DNA from: Marinobacterium iners DSM 11526
GTDB taxonomy: Bacteria > Pseudomonadota > Gammaproteobacteria > Pseudomonadales > Balneatricaceae
Assembly (NCBI RefSeq): GCF_900107855.1
Contig: NZ_FNRJ01000003.1
Span: 186,001 to 250,000, forward strand
Length of the DNA: 64,000 nucleotides
Direction: 5' to 3'
Shown: positions 20,567 to 30,268 of the stretch, in pieces
Position numbering within the stretch: position 1 is the first letter of the stretch
Layout: the number at the start of each line of letters is the position of its first letter
The notes under the pieces: generated by a model
Database searches by the model: none
What the model saw: the letters and a program-made list of their open reading frames with translations, nothing else
What the model was told of the DNA's origin: nothing
Made by a program: the position numbers and the translations under genes

Positions 20567-23500
20567 TTGGCGGTCGAATTCAACTTTCCATTACCCAAGG
20601 GCCCCGGTGACATCCGCCGTCTGGGTCAGGTACAGGGCAGTGCCACCGGCCTGTTGACACAGCAGATCGCTTGCCGTCATAACGGCTTGATGCTGCTGAT
20701 CTGTCAAGATATGGAAAGCGCGGAGCGGCTGCAGAATGAGGTCAGGTTCTACAGTTGTGACCAACTGCCGGTGCGCTTGCTGCCCGACTGGGAGATTCTG
20801 CCCTATGACAGTTTTTCACCGCATCAGGACATTATTTCCACACGCATCCAGACATTGCACCAACTCCCGGAACAGAAACACGGTGTGCTGATTCTGCCGA
20901 TCAGCACACTGATGCACCGCCTTCCCCCACTGAGCTTCATTACCGCCAGCGCTCTGTTTCTTGAGCCTGGACAGAAACTCGACAGCATCGCCTTGCGCCA
21001 ACGCTTCACGGACGCCGGCTACACTGCCGTAGATACTGTCTATGAGCATGGTGAATTTGCCATCCGCGGCGCAATTATCGACCTGTATCCCATGGGATCT
21101 GAGTTGCCGCTGCGCATCGACCTGTTCGATGATGAAATTGACACCATCCGAACATTTGACCCGGAAAGCCAACGCTCCATCGACAAGGTGGATCGGGTAA
21201 GACTGTTGCCTGCAAAAGAGTTCCCGTTTCATCAAGATGCCATCACCCGCTTCAAGCAGCGCTGGCGTGAACGCTTTGATGTGGATCACACCCGCTGCCC
21301 CATATACCAGGATGTATCCAGCGGACTGACGCCGCCGGGTATCGAATACTACGCCCCACTCTTTTTCGAACAGTCAGCAACCCTGTTTGACTATCTGCCC
21401 GAAAACACACTGATTCTTCATGACCGACAACTCAACTCGGCAGCCGAACACTTCTACCATGATGTACGCCAACGCCACGATGAACGCCGAGGTGACCTGC
21501 AGCGCCCGATACTTTCCCCTGACGAGCTGTTTCTTTCAGCTGAAGAGCTTTTCAGCACTCTGCGACAACGCCCCGTCATCCGTCTCAATGAAGAGGCGGA
21601 AGAGCTCAAGCCTGGCCGTGACAACCTGCCCTGTGTCGACCTGCCCGACTTCAGCACGGATGACCGCCAGACACCGCTGGCCTCTCTTCAGGCATATCGA
21701 CAGCATGACACTACGCCGATCCTGATCTGTGCGGAGTCAGCCGGTCGCCGTGAGGCCTTGCTGGAACATGCACGCAAGGCCGGACTTGATCTTGCTGAGT
21801 GTGATAACTGGTCGGATTTCATTTCACAAAGGCCCAACCTGGCCATCACCACCTTCGCACTGGAGCGTGGACTGTTCATACCAGGCCAGCTGCAGCTGAT
21901 CACAGAAACACAGCTATTCGGACGCCAGGTATTTCAACGTCGTCGGCGTGAAAAACAGCAAATCGACTCGGATCAGGCCATTCGCCACCTGTCCGAACTG
22001 ACCATAGGTGCACCGGTAGTGCACCTTGATCATGGTGTTGGCCGCTATCAGGGCATGCAAACCATTAGTGTCGATCAACAGCCTGCCGAATTTCTGGTGC
22101 TTGAATATGCCGATGAGGCCAAACTGTATGTGCCGGTATCCTCACTACATCTGATCGGTCGGTACTCCGGTGCCAGCGACGAATCAGCCCCATTGCACCG
22201 ATTGGGGACAGAGCAGTGGAGCAAGGCACGGCGCAAGGCAGCCGAAAAGGTTCGTGACTCTGCTGCCGAGCTGCTCGACATCTATGCACGCCGTGCTGCA
22301 CGCAAGGGGTTCAGTTTTGATTGCAGCGAGGCTGAATATGCGCGCTTTGCAGCCAGTTTCCCATTTGAGGAAACCCCGGACCAAGCCAATACCATTAATG
22401 CAGTGGTAGGTGACATGCGCGCTGCGGCGCCCATGGATCGGCTGGTGTGTGGCGACGTCGGCTTCGGCAAGACTGAGGTTGCCATGCGCGCGGCCTTTAT
22501 CGCGGTACAGAGTGGCAAGCAGGTCGCCGTACTGGTACCCACCACGCTGCTGGCACAACAGCATTTTGAAAACTTCCGTGACCGTTTTGCCGATTGGCCC
22601 GTTGAAGTGGAGCTGATTTCGCGCTTCAAAAGCGCCAAACAACAACAGGCCACTCTTCTCGCACTCAGCGAGGGCAAGGTCGACATCCTGATCGGCACGC
22701 ATAAACTGCTGCAGGGGGATATCCGTTTCAGTGATCTGGGACTGTTGATTATTGATGAAGAACACCGCTTTGGCGTCCAACAAAAAGAGCGACTCAAATC
22801 GCTGCGTTCAGAAGTCGATATTCTGACCCTGACGGCAACCCCGATTCCACGAACGCTTAACATGGCCATGTCCGGTATCCGTGATTTGTCGATTATTGCC
22901 ACTCCGCCAGCCCGCCGCCTGTCGGTCAAAACCTTTGTGCGCCAGAATGATGCACCCATGGTGAAGGAAGCGATCCTGCGTGAGCTGCTGCGTGGCGGCC
23001 AGGTGTACTACCTCCACAACGAGGTCAAGACGATCGAGAAGGTTGCCGAGGAGATAGCGGCTCTGGTACCGGAAGCAAGGGTGGCCATTGGCCATGGTCA
23101 GATGCGCGAGCGTGAGCTGGAGCAGGTCATGAGCGACTTTTATCACAAGCGCTTTAACGTACTGGTCTGCACCACCATCATTGAAACCGGCATTGATGTA
23201 CCCAGTGCCAACACCATTATTATTGATCGCGCCGACAAATTCGGCCTGGCCCAGCTGCATCAGCTGCGGGGTCGTGTAGGCCGCTCTCACCATCAGGCCT
23301 ATGCCTACCTGTTAACACCGCCAGTTCGGGCCATTACACAGGATGCGATCAAACGACTGGAAGCGATCAGCGAGGCCAACACCCTTGGAGCCGGTTTTAC
23401 CCTTGCCACCCATGATCTGGAGATCCGTGGTGCGGGTGAGCTGCTGGGCGAAGAGCAAAGCGGTCAGATGCAAAGTGTTGGCTTCGGTCTGTATATGGAA

Positions 23501-24016
23501 ATGCTGGATCAGGCGATCAAGGCGATCCGCGAGGGCAAGACTCCTGATCTGGACAAGCCTCTGCATCATGGCTGCGAGATCAACCTGCACCTGCCCGCAC
23601 TGATTCCGGATGACTATCTGCCGGACGTACATAATCGACTGATCATCTACAAACGCATAGCCAATGCTGCTGATGCCAACGCACTTGATGAACTGCAGGT
23701 TGAAATGATTGATCGCTTTGGCCTGCTGCCCGAACCGACCCGCAACCTGATGAGACTGACGCATCTCAAACTGAAAGCGGAAGCCCTGGGCATCGTCAAG
23801 CTTGATGCCGGCGACAAGGCCGGTCGCATCGAGTTTGAAGCCGAGCCGAACATCGATCCACTGACACTGATCACCATGATTCAGCGCCAACCTCAGCGCT
23901 TCCGTCTGGACGGTGCCAGCGTATTGCGGTTTACTCAACCCATGGAAAAGGTCGCGTCCCGCTTTGAAGCGGTCGAGTCACTGCTCACCCAACTGTCACC
24001 CAAAGAGAAAGAGTAA
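20567..24016 (+). CDS. mfd: Transcription-repair coupling factor
   Basis: Mfd pushes stalled RNA polymerase off DNA lesions and recruits UvrA. The 1149-residue product has the full layout: UvrB-like N-terminal domains (LLPDWEILPYDSFSPH early on), the RNA-polymerase-interacting domain around HLDHGVGRYQGM, the translocase motor with Walker A GDVGFGKTEVA, DEEH box and TATPIPRTLNMA, motif VI GRVGRSHHQAYAYLL, and the C-terminal TRCF domain. It starts with TTG at 20567, supported by AAGGGAG 8 bases upstream; no ATG or GTG nearby fits. It is divergent from gap and followed after 4 bases by csiV. Confidence 0.98.
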   Translation: MAVEFNFPLPKGPGDIRRLGQVQGSATGLLTQQIACRHNGLMLLICQDMESAERLQNEVRFYSCDQLPVRLLPDWEILPYDSFSPHQDIISTRIQTLHQLPEQKHGVLILPISTLMHRLPPLSFITASALFLEPGQKLDSIALRQRFTDAGYTAVDTVYEHGEFAIRGAIIDLYPMGSELPLRIDLFDDEIDTIRTFDPESQRSIDKVDRVRLLPAKEFPFHQDAITRFKQRWRERFDVDHTRCPIYQDVSSGLTPPGIEYYAPLFFEQSATLFDYLPENTLILHDRQLNSAAEHFYHDVRQRHDERRGDLQRPILSPDELFLSAEELFSTLRQRPVIRLNEEAEELKPGRDNLPCVDLPDFSTDDRQTPLASLQAYRQHDTTPILICAESAGRREALLEHARKAGLDLAECDNWSDFISQRPNLAITTFALERGLFIPGQLQLITETQLFGRQVFQRRRREKQQIDSDQAIRHLSELTIGAPVVHLDHGVGRYQGMQTISVDQQPAEFLVLEYADEAKLYVPVSSLHLIGRYSGASDESAPLHRLGTEQWSKARRKAAEKVRDSAAELLDIYARRAARKGFSFDCSEAEYARFAASFPFEETPDQANTINAVVGDMRAAAPMDRLVCGDVGFGKTEVAMRAAFIAVQSGKQVAVLVPTTLLAQQHFENFRDRFADWPVEVELISRFKSAKQQQATLLALSEGKVDILIGTHKLLQGDIRFSDLGLLIIDEEHRFGVQQKERLKSLRSEVDILTLTATPIPRTLNMAMSGIRDLSIIATPPARRLSVKTFVRQNDAPMVKEAILRELLRGGQVYYLHNEVKTIEKVAEEIAALVPEARVAIGHGQMRERELEQVMSDFYHKRFNVLVCTTIIETGIDVPSANTIIIDRADKFGLAQLHQLRGRVGRSHHQAYAYLLTPPVRAITQDAIKRLEAISEANTLGAGFTLATHDLEIRGAGELLGEEQSGQMQSVGFGLYMEMLDQAIKAIREGKTPDLDKPLHHGCEINLHLPALIPDDYLPDVHNRLIIYKRIANAADANALDELQVEMIDRFGLLPEPTRNLMRLTHLKLKAEALGIVKLDAGDKAGRIEFEAEPNIDPLTLITMIQRQPQRFRLDGASVLRFTQPMEKVASRFEAVESLLTQLSPKEKE

Positions 24017-24020
24017 TCCT

Positions 24021-24632
24021 ATGCCCGGTTTACTGCAACGCACCCTGACACTGGTAACCCTTTCAAGCCTGACGGCAATGGCCAGCGCCGCCAACCTGTA
24101 CAAGGTCGAAATGCTGGTGTTTGCCAATCAAAACGGAATCGGTGTGAACGAGGAATATTGGCCGGATATCGCACCTGCCGACGTCAGTGGTGCCGTATTC
24201 CCACGCAGCTGGGACGGCTACCCTCTACAGGCCTTTGAGGAGCTGCCACGCAACGATCTGCGTTTGAGTGCAGATGCCAGCCGTCTGGCCCGCAGCAGCG
24301 AGTACAAAGTGCTGTATCACAGCGGATGGCTACAATCCATTGGCAGCAAAAGCCAGGCACGACCCGTGCGCATCAAAGCCAGTACTGAAGGCTACGAGCT
24401 GGACGGTTCAATCAGCATCTACCGCAATCGCTTTCTGCACGCTCAGCCAAGCTTGCAACTAAGCAGCCACGGATCGATGCAGCAGACACTGTCTGAAACC
24501 GACAGCAGCGACCGCTATAGCCCTGCTGCATGGCTACTGCAGGATGCCCGCCGCATGCGCTCCAACGAGATACATTACATTGATCACCCGCATATGGGCG
24601 TGCTTTTGATCATTCGTCCTGTCGGTAACTGA
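24021..24632 (+). CDS. CsiV-family periplasmic protein
   Basis: A 203-residue exported protein of the CsiV family. CsiV of Vibrio cholerae binds peptidoglycan and helps the PBP1A-LpoA system. The signal peptide ends at ASA just before residue 25 and the mature part begins NLYKVEMLVFANQ, the family's opening motif. The C-terminal part with RRMRSNEIHYIDHPHMGVLLIIRP is also conserved. It starts 4 bases after mfd and converges with cydC. The name CsiV is for the family; equivalence of function in this organism is inferred. Confidence 0.85.
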   Translation: MPGLLQRTLTLVTLSSLTAMASAANLYKVEMLVFANQNGIGVNEEYWPDIAPADVSGAVFPRSWDGYPLQAFEELPRNDLRLSADASRLARSSEYKVLYHSGWLQSIGSKSQARPVRIKASTEGYELDGSISIYRNRFLHAQPSLQLSSHGSMQQTLSETDSSDRYSPAAWLLQDARRMRSNEIHYIDHPHMGVLLIIRPVGN

Positions 24633-24649
24633 ATCGGCTTAACGGGCTT

Positions 24650-26380
24650 TCAAACTGCATTTAGCTGACTGAAGCGGCTGTCGGGGATAGCCGCCAAAGC
24701 CTGTGGCGATCCTTCCTCAATCACCCGCCCCTTGTCCAGTATCACAACACGATCAAACAACGCTGCCGTTTGCAGATGGTGACTGATCATCACCAGTGTT
24801 CGTTCGGGGTAAAGCCGCAACACATTCTCCACAACGGCGGCTTCCGTTGCGGCATCAAGCCCCTCGGTTGGCTCATCAAGCAGTAGGATGGGGGCGTCAC
24901 GCAATAGCGCCCTTGCCAGTGCCAGCCGCTTGCGCTGCCCCCCTGAAAGGCGGCTGCCAGACTCGCCTATTGAGTATGCAAGAGGCTCTTCGCCCAACTC
25001 CATATCCAGTCGCACAGCTGCCAGTACCGATGCCATATCGGCCTCATCGGCACTCACATTGGCCAGGGCAAGGTTATCGGCGACAGTACCGGCAAAGAGC
25101 TGAACCGGTTGTGATAGCACACCCATCTGAGCTCTCAGGGTTGATTCACTGTAGCAGGCAACCGGCTGACCACCCAACAACACATGTCCCTGTTGCGGAT
25201 CATGGAATCGCGCCAGCAAGCTGATAAGCGTGCTCTTGCCGCTGCCGGTATGCCCCAGCAGCAGTATTTTTTCTCCGGCCGATACCTGTAGTGAGAACTT
25301 CTCAAGTACCGCTGATGAAGAACGATCATAATGAAAATATACCTGATCAAAACTGAAGCTGCCGGGCAGCGACACTGGAGCTTCATCGGCTGGCGGATAG
25401 TGGATCAGCGGGGCGGTTGCAGCAACTTCCTGCAGGCGTGCAGCCGCACGGCGAGTTTTGCCAAGATACTGATATGCCAGAGATAGTGGAGCCACAACTT
25501 CAAACACAGCCAACACACAGAACAGCACCATGGCCAGCTGAGCAGGTTCAAGCCTGCCATCGTATACGCGCTCAACACCCATAGCCAAAGCCAGCAGGCC
25601 AGTTGTACCACCAATAAATACGATCAGCGCCGTCATCAGCCCCGTCAGCAGCGTCATGCGCAGCTGGGTTTTCTGCAGCCTCGCCTCCTCGGCAGCGGTA
25701 GCATCAATCGCTCGCTGAACACCGCCATAGATGTACAGGTCGGCCAGCCCCTGTACCAACCCTATCAGCCGTTGACGCAGGCGAGCGGTCGCCACTACCT
25801 GCTGCTCGCCCACATGACGTGCTGACAAGTGTGCCAGCAGTGGCGTGATCACTCCTGCCAGCAATAACCCCACAGCTGTCAGCAACGCTATCCCAGGGCT
25901 GTACAGTGCCAGAAAACCCAATACCAGTGCCGACACCAGTAACGCAAGTACGCTGGGAGCCAGTACACGCAGATACAGGTTATCCAGCGCATTTACATCA
26001 GCGATAAGGCGGCTCAAAAGGTCAGCGGAGCGAAACTGCTGCAACCGAGCAGGGCCAAGCGGCTCAAGGCAACGATAGAACCAGCTGCGTAGATCGGCCA
26101 GCAGACGGAAGGTTGCTTCGTGGGTTGTTACCCGCTCAAAATAGCGCCCAACTGTTCTGGCGATGGCAAAACCTCGCACGCCAGCCCCCGGCGTAAAGTA
26201 GTTGAACTGCTGGGCTGTGACCGCACTGATGCCAGCCAGAGCCGCTGCCGAAATGAACCAGCCTGACAGGGTCATCAGGCCGATACTGGCCAGCAGCGTG
26301 ACCAGGCCCAGCAAAGTGCCAAGCAGGACCCAGTTCAAGTGTGGTCGCATCAGCCCAACGAATGGACGCAATTCTTTCAT
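24650..26380 (-). CDS. cydC: Heterodimeric ABC exporter subunit CydC
   Basis: A 576-residue half-transporter: six membrane helices in residues 1-310, then an ATPase with Walker A LLGHTGSGKST, signature GSRLSGGQRKRLALARAL, Walker B LLLDEPTEGLD and switch ISHH. CydDC exports glutathione and cysteine (and affects periplasmic redox and haem loading), and is needed for cytochrome bd assembly. No cydAB is in this window. The start overlaps the cydD stop by 4 bases. It is the last gene of the tetR-ykuD-nagZ-mscS-cydDC run and converges with csiV. Confidence 0.93.
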   Translation of the reverse strand: MKELRPFVGLMRPHLNWVLLGTLLGLVTLLASIGLMTLSGWFISAAALAGISAVTAQQFNYFTPGAGVRGFAIARTVGRYFERVTTHEATFRLLADLRSWFYRCLEPLGPARLQQFRSADLLSRLIADVNALDNLYLRVLAPSVLALLVSALVLGFLALYSPGIALLTAVGLLLAGVITPLLAHLSARHVGEQQVVATARLRQRLIGLVQGLADLYIYGGVQRAIDATAAEEARLQKTQLRMTLLTGLMTALIVFIGGTTGLLALAMGVERVYDGRLEPAQLAMVLFCVLAVFEVVAPLSLAYQYLGKTRRAAARLQEVAATAPLIHYPPADEAPVSLPGSFSFDQVYFHYDRSSSAVLEKFSLQVSAGEKILLLGHTGSGKSTLISLLARFHDPQQGHVLLGGQPVACYSESTLRAQMGVLSQPVQLFAGTVADNLALANVSADEADMASVLAAVRLDMELGEEPLAYSIGESGSRLSGGQRKRLALARALLRDAPILLLDEPTEGLDAATEAAVVENVLRLYPERTLVMISHHLQTAALFDRVVILDKGRVIEEGSPQALAAIPDSRFSQLNAV

Positions 26381-28107
26381 GTCGCGCCTCCGACTTCGGG
26401 TGCGTCTGTATTCAAGAGGCTCAGCTGCCCGTTCTCAAGCTGCCATACCTCATCCGCCCGCAGCATCGAGGAGCGCCGATGTGTCAGCATCAGCACCAGC
26501 CTGCCTGCACACAGCGTCTGCAGAGACTCCAGCACCAGCTGCTCACTGTCTCGGTCAAGGTTTGCAGTAGGCTCATCCAGCAACAATACCGGCGCATCCT
26601 TAAGAAAGGCTCGTGCCAGCGCCAGGCGCTGAATTTGTCCGCCGGAAAAACCACTTCCCAGCTCTCCCACAATAGTATCGAGACCGTCAGGAAGGCGCTG
26701 TACAAATTCCAGTGCATTGGCTTGCTCCAGTGCCAAATACAGAGCATGCTCGCTGGCATCGGGTGCTGCCAACAGCAGGTTATCGCGCAGACTGCCCGGA
26801 AACAGTGTTGTATGCTGACTGACCCAGGCAACCTGTTCCAGCCAAGCATAACTGCCTACCATATCCAGCGGTGTCTGATTAACCTTAACCTGACCTTCGC
26901 TGAGTTGGCGAAATCCCAGAAGTACTTGCAGCAGGGATGACTTGCCCGCACCACTCGGGCCCACCAGTGCAACAATTCGGCCTCGCTGAAGCGTCAGATT
27001 CACGCCCGTAAATACTGGCGTCTGGCGCCCGGGGTAAGTCAGTCCCGCACCCTCAAGGCTAATCTGATGGACAGTAGCATCCAAACCCGCTCCCTCTCCG
27101 GCTATCGCTTTGGGGGTAGCCTCCAGCAGTTCACGCAGCTTGTCGGCGGCAGCCACCGCTTCCTGTCGCGCATGATAATGCGTGCCCAGTTCTCGTAAAG
27201 GAAGGTAAAACTCCGGCGCCAGCAGCAGTATAAACAATCCCTGGTAAAGGTTGACCGGCGCGTCCCAGTAACCAAAGTCCAGGTGGCCAAGAAAGCTGAA
27301 ACCCAAATAAACCGCGACTACGGCAATGGATATGGAGGCGAAGAATTCAAGCACCGCCGACGACAAGAATGCCAATCGAAGCACCTGCATCGTACGTTGA
27401 CGAAACTCATCAGCCCCGGCCTCAATCACCTCCACCTGGGCTCGACTGCGATCAAACAGTTTCAGCGTAACGATACCCTGTACGACATCAAGAAAGTGGG
27501 ACCCCAGTTGCGACAGCGCGGCGAAGTTACGTCGGTTGGCTTCAGCTGCACGGGTGCCGACCAGCGCCATGAAGAGCGGCACCAGAGGTGCCGTAATCAG
27601 GAAAATCAGCCCTGCCGCCCAGTTTACCGGGAATATGAAGGCGAGTATGACCAGCGGCAACATTGCCGCCAACGCCATTTGTGGCAAATAGCGGGCAAAA
27701 AAACCATCCAGCGCTTCAACCTGCTCAAGAAGAATGCTGCTCAGTTCACCGCTGCGCTGATCACCCGTATAGGCGGGTCCCAGCCGATTGATATGATTAA
27801 GCAGCAATCCTCTCAGGCTTCGCCTGATCCGAATCGATGCCTGCTGTCCAGCCCACTCCTTTACAACACCCAGCAGAGCTCTGAGCAACAGTGCCGCCAG
27901 CAACATCAACAGCAATGGCGTGTGCTGTGCAAGAGACTGCCCGCTGAACAGGGTGCCATCGACAACTCTGGCCAGCAGGTGGGCCTGAACAATCAGCATC
28001 AGACCGATACCAACCCCTGCTGCCACGCTCAGCCAAACCCAGCGTTTTTCCTGTTTGCCAAGCTGCTGTAGCCAGCGCTTTTGCTCCCGCTCCTGCAAGC
28101 GGCTCAT
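26377..28107 (-). CDS. cydD: Heterodimeric ABC exporter subunit CydD
   Basis: A 576-residue half-transporter, partner of CydC. The membrane domain includes GDQRSGELSSILLEQVEALDGFFARYLPQ-type coupling region, and the ATPase carries Walker A LVGPSGAGKSS, signature LGSGFSGGQIQRLALARAF, Walker B LLLDEPTANLD and LTHR in the switch position. The YDWQ-like FARYLPQ stretch is typical of CydD. It overlaps both neighbours by 4 bases (mscS-like upstream, cydC downstream), so CydD and CydC are expected in equal amounts. Confidence 0.93.
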   Translation of the reverse strand: MSRLQEREQKRWLQQLGKQEKRWVWLSVAAGVGIGLMLIVQAHLLARVVDGTLFSGQSLAQHTPLLLMLLAALLLRALLGVVKEWAGQQASIRIRRSLRGLLLNHINRLGPAYTGDQRSGELSSILLEQVEALDGFFARYLPQMALAAMLPLVILAFIFPVNWAAGLIFLITAPLVPLFMALVGTRAAEANRRNFAALSQLGSHFLDVVQGIVTLKLFDRSRAQVEVIEAGADEFRQRTMQVLRLAFLSSAVLEFFASISIAVVAVYLGFSFLGHLDFGYWDAPVNLYQGLFILLLAPEFYLPLRELGTHYHARQEAVAAADKLRELLEATPKAIAGEGAGLDATVHQISLEGAGLTYPGRQTPVFTGVNLTLQRGRIVALVGPSGAGKSSLLQVLLGFRQLSEGQVKVNQTPLDMVGSYAWLEQVAWVSQHTTLFPGSLRDNLLLAAPDASEHALYLALEQANALEFVQRLPDGLDTIVGELGSGFSGGQIQRLALARAFLKDAPVLLLDEPTANLDRDSEQLVLESLQTLCAGRLVLMLTHRRSSMLRADEVWQLENGQLSLLNTDAPEVGGAT

Positions 28108-29255
28108 GCCTGCTGCCCCGTTTCGGTCGGCCGTTGTGATACAGGTTCCGGCAACTCCGGCTCGCCTGCGGCAAGGTGAATGGTCTGAGTCGGGAAGGCA
28201 AATTCGGCTCCGTGACTGAAAATAATATCCGCTATTTTCAACATCACATCCTGTTTGATTTCGTGATACTTAACCCATTGTATGGTTTTGGTGAAGGTAT
28301 ACACCATAAAGTCGAGAGAGGATGGCCCAAAGCGGTTCAGCTGTACTATGATCGTCTGACGTGTATCGATTTCCGGATGATTGCGAATCATCTCGCGTAC
28401 GTCATCAATGATTGCCCTGACCTTGTCTGCATCATCATAGCGGACCCCCACATGCTCAAAAATACGCCTGTTGCGCATCCGTGAGGGGTTTTCTACCGAG
28501 ATGCTGGTAAAGGTCGCGTTTGGGACGTACAGGGGCCTTTGATCAAAGGTCCGGATGCGAGTCAGGCGCCAGCCGATGTACTCGACGGTCCCTTCTATCT
28601 CCTTATCGGGGGAGCGCACCCAGTCACCTACTCGAAACGGGCGATCCATATAAATCATCAGGCCACCGAAAAAGTTGGCCAGTAGATCCTTGGCAGCGAA
28701 GCCTACCGCGATACCGCCGATACCGCCAAATGCCAGGATGCCGGAAATACTGACACCTGAAGATTGCAGTACCGTTAGCCCAGCAAGAATGAACACAACC
28801 AGTCGCAGCAGCTTGGCAACAGCATCTGCGGTTGTGCGATCCACCTGTTTACGGCCGGCAACGGGCGTTGTCAGGTACTTTTCCCCTGCCTTGATAAAAC
28901 GAATCACTCCCCAAGCCAAGAGGATGATGACCCCTAGTCGACGAAGGTCACCGCCTACTTCGGTGCTGACCGGCAGGCCGTTTCGGCTGAAAATTTCCAG
29001 CAACAGGGATACACCAGTGACCCAAATCAGAATACGCAGCGGTGTTCTGATCGATTTTAAGAGCAAATCGTCCCAGGCAGGGGCTTTCTGACTCAAGTGG
29101 TGAATCAAGCGCCCCATCACCCAGTTGAATACGATGGTTAACAGCCAGACCAGAACCACAACTGTTGCAGCAGCCACCTGCCAGCCGTAGTCCTCCAGCA
29201 CGGGCCACTGTTTAAACAGAGGAGCCAGCAGCGGTTTCAGCAGCTGTTCAAGCAT
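28104..29255 (-). CDS. MscS-family mechanosensitive channel
   Basis: A 383-residue inner-membrane channel protein of the MscS superfamily. Four to five helices are followed by the pore-lining helix ISGILAFGGIGGIAVGFAAKDLLANFFGG, rich in Gly and Ala as in MscS TM3, then the beta domain (YMDRPFRVGDWVRSPDKEIEGTV is split around residue 215) and the cytoplasmic alpha-beta domain. Length and layout resemble the medium YnaI/YbdG types. It overlaps nagZ by one base (TGATG) and cydD by 4 bases, hence is part of a coupled operon. It should release solutes on hypo-osmotic stress. Confidence 0.9.
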   Translation of the reverse strand: MLEQLLKPLLAPLFKQWPVLEDYGWQVAAATVVVLVWLLTIVFNWVMGRLIHHLSQKAPAWDDLLLKSIRTPLRILIWVTGVSLLLEIFSRNGLPVSTEVGGDLRRLGVIILLAWGVIRFIKAGEKYLTTPVAGRKQVDRTTADAVAKLLRLVVFILAGLTVLQSSGVSISGILAFGGIGGIAVGFAAKDLLANFFGGLMIYMDRPFRVGDWVRSPDKEIEGTVEYIGWRLTRIRTFDQRPLYVPNATFTSISVENPSRMRNRRIFEHVGVRYDDADKVRAIIDDVREMIRNHPEIDTRQTIIVQLNRFGPSSLDFMVYTFTKTIQWVKYHEIKQDVMLKIADIIFSHGAEFAFPTQTIHLAAGEPELPEPVSQRPTETGQQA

Positions 29256-30265
29256 CAGATCTCCTTGAGTAACTCTGCCGCCAGCTGGCGGCTTTCATTC
29301 AGCCGATCAGAATCCGGAATCCGCGCAGGACGTGCGCGCATCCTGGCCAAGCGATGTGAGGCAGCAACCGAACCAGCCTGCAGATGTTCCAGAACCTGTC
29401 CTGCGCCGTCAGGATGATTACAGACCAGTACCATGTCACAACCGGCTGCAAGCGCACGATCACAGCGTTCTGCATAGCTGCCGGCCTGGCTGGCGCCCTC
29501 CATGCTGAGATCGTCACTGAAAATCACACCATCAAAATGCAACCGCTGGCGCAGAACCTGCTGCAGCCAATAACTGGAAAAGCCCGCCGGAGCCGAGCAA
29601 ACCTGACTGTACACAACGTGTGCCGGCATTACGCCATCAAGCCCGCGTCGGATCAATGCGTCAAATGGCCGCAGATCCTGCTCTTCGATTTCAGCCATGC
29701 TGCGTTCATCAATCGGCAGCTCAAGGTGCGAGTCGGCCTGTACCCAGCCATGGCCCGGAAAATGCTTGCCGGTCGCGGCCATCCCGGCTTCATGCATACC
29801 GGCCATAACACCACCGGCCAGCTGGATAACCACCTCAGGATCAGCACCGAAGGCGCGGTCTCCAATAACACTGCTCTGACCCCAGTCCAGATCCAGCACC
29901 GGGGCAAAGCTGATATCGATATCAAACCGGCGAAGCTCTGTCGCCATCAACCAGCCAAGTTCATGGGCACAGGCGATCGCATGATGCGGGTTCTGTAGCC
30001 AGCGACGGCCCAAGGCAGCCATGGGCGGCAAACGAGTAAAGCCTTCATGGAAACGCTGGACACGCCCCCCCTCCTGATCAACCGCCACCAGCAGGTCTGC
30101 CCGCAAGGCACGAATGGATGTCATCAGTGATTTGAGCTGGTCGGGATTGTCATAGTTGCGGCTGAACAGAATCAGTCCGCCTACCTGGGGACTCTTGATC
30201 TGTTCGGTTTCAACTGCATTCAGTGCAGTCCCCTCAATATCAAGCATCAGAACGCCAGTGGTCAT
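29255..30265 (-). CDS. nagZ: Beta-N-acetylhexosaminidase (cytosolic murein recycling)
   Basis: NagZ removes GlcNAc from imported GlcNAc-anhydroMurNAc-peptides in the cytoplasm; its products also signal AmpR-type beta-lactamase induction. The 336-residue GH3 protein has no signal peptide. The catalytic loop KHFPGHG starts at Lys167 with the general acid/base His, VDQEGGRVQR binds sugar, and SDDLSMEGA carries the nucleophile Asp. It begins 3 bases after the ykuD gene and ends overlapping mscS by one base. The neighbouring YkuD enzyme could act next in the same recycling pathway. Confidence 0.96.
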   Translation of the reverse strand: MTTGVLMLDIEGTALNAVETEQIKSPQVGGLILFSRNYDNPDQLKSLMTSIRALRADLLVAVDQEGGRVQRFHEGFTRLPPMAALGRRWLQNPHHAIACAHELGWLMATELRRFDIDISFAPVLDLDWGQSSVIGDRAFGADPEVVIQLAGGVMAGMHEAGMAATGKHFPGHGWVQADSHLELPIDERSMAEIEEQDLRPFDALIRRGLDGVMPAHVVYSQVCSAPAGFSSYWLQQVLRQRLHFDGVIFSDDLSMEGASQAGSYAERCDRALAAGCDMVLVCNHPDGAGQVLEHLQAGSVAASHRLARMRARPARIPDSDRLNESRQLAAELLKEI

Positions 30266-30268
30266 GAT

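Noticed and set aside
22184-22959. Overlapping open frames opposite the mfd motor domain
   Set aside because: They arise from codon bias of mfd and have no family features.
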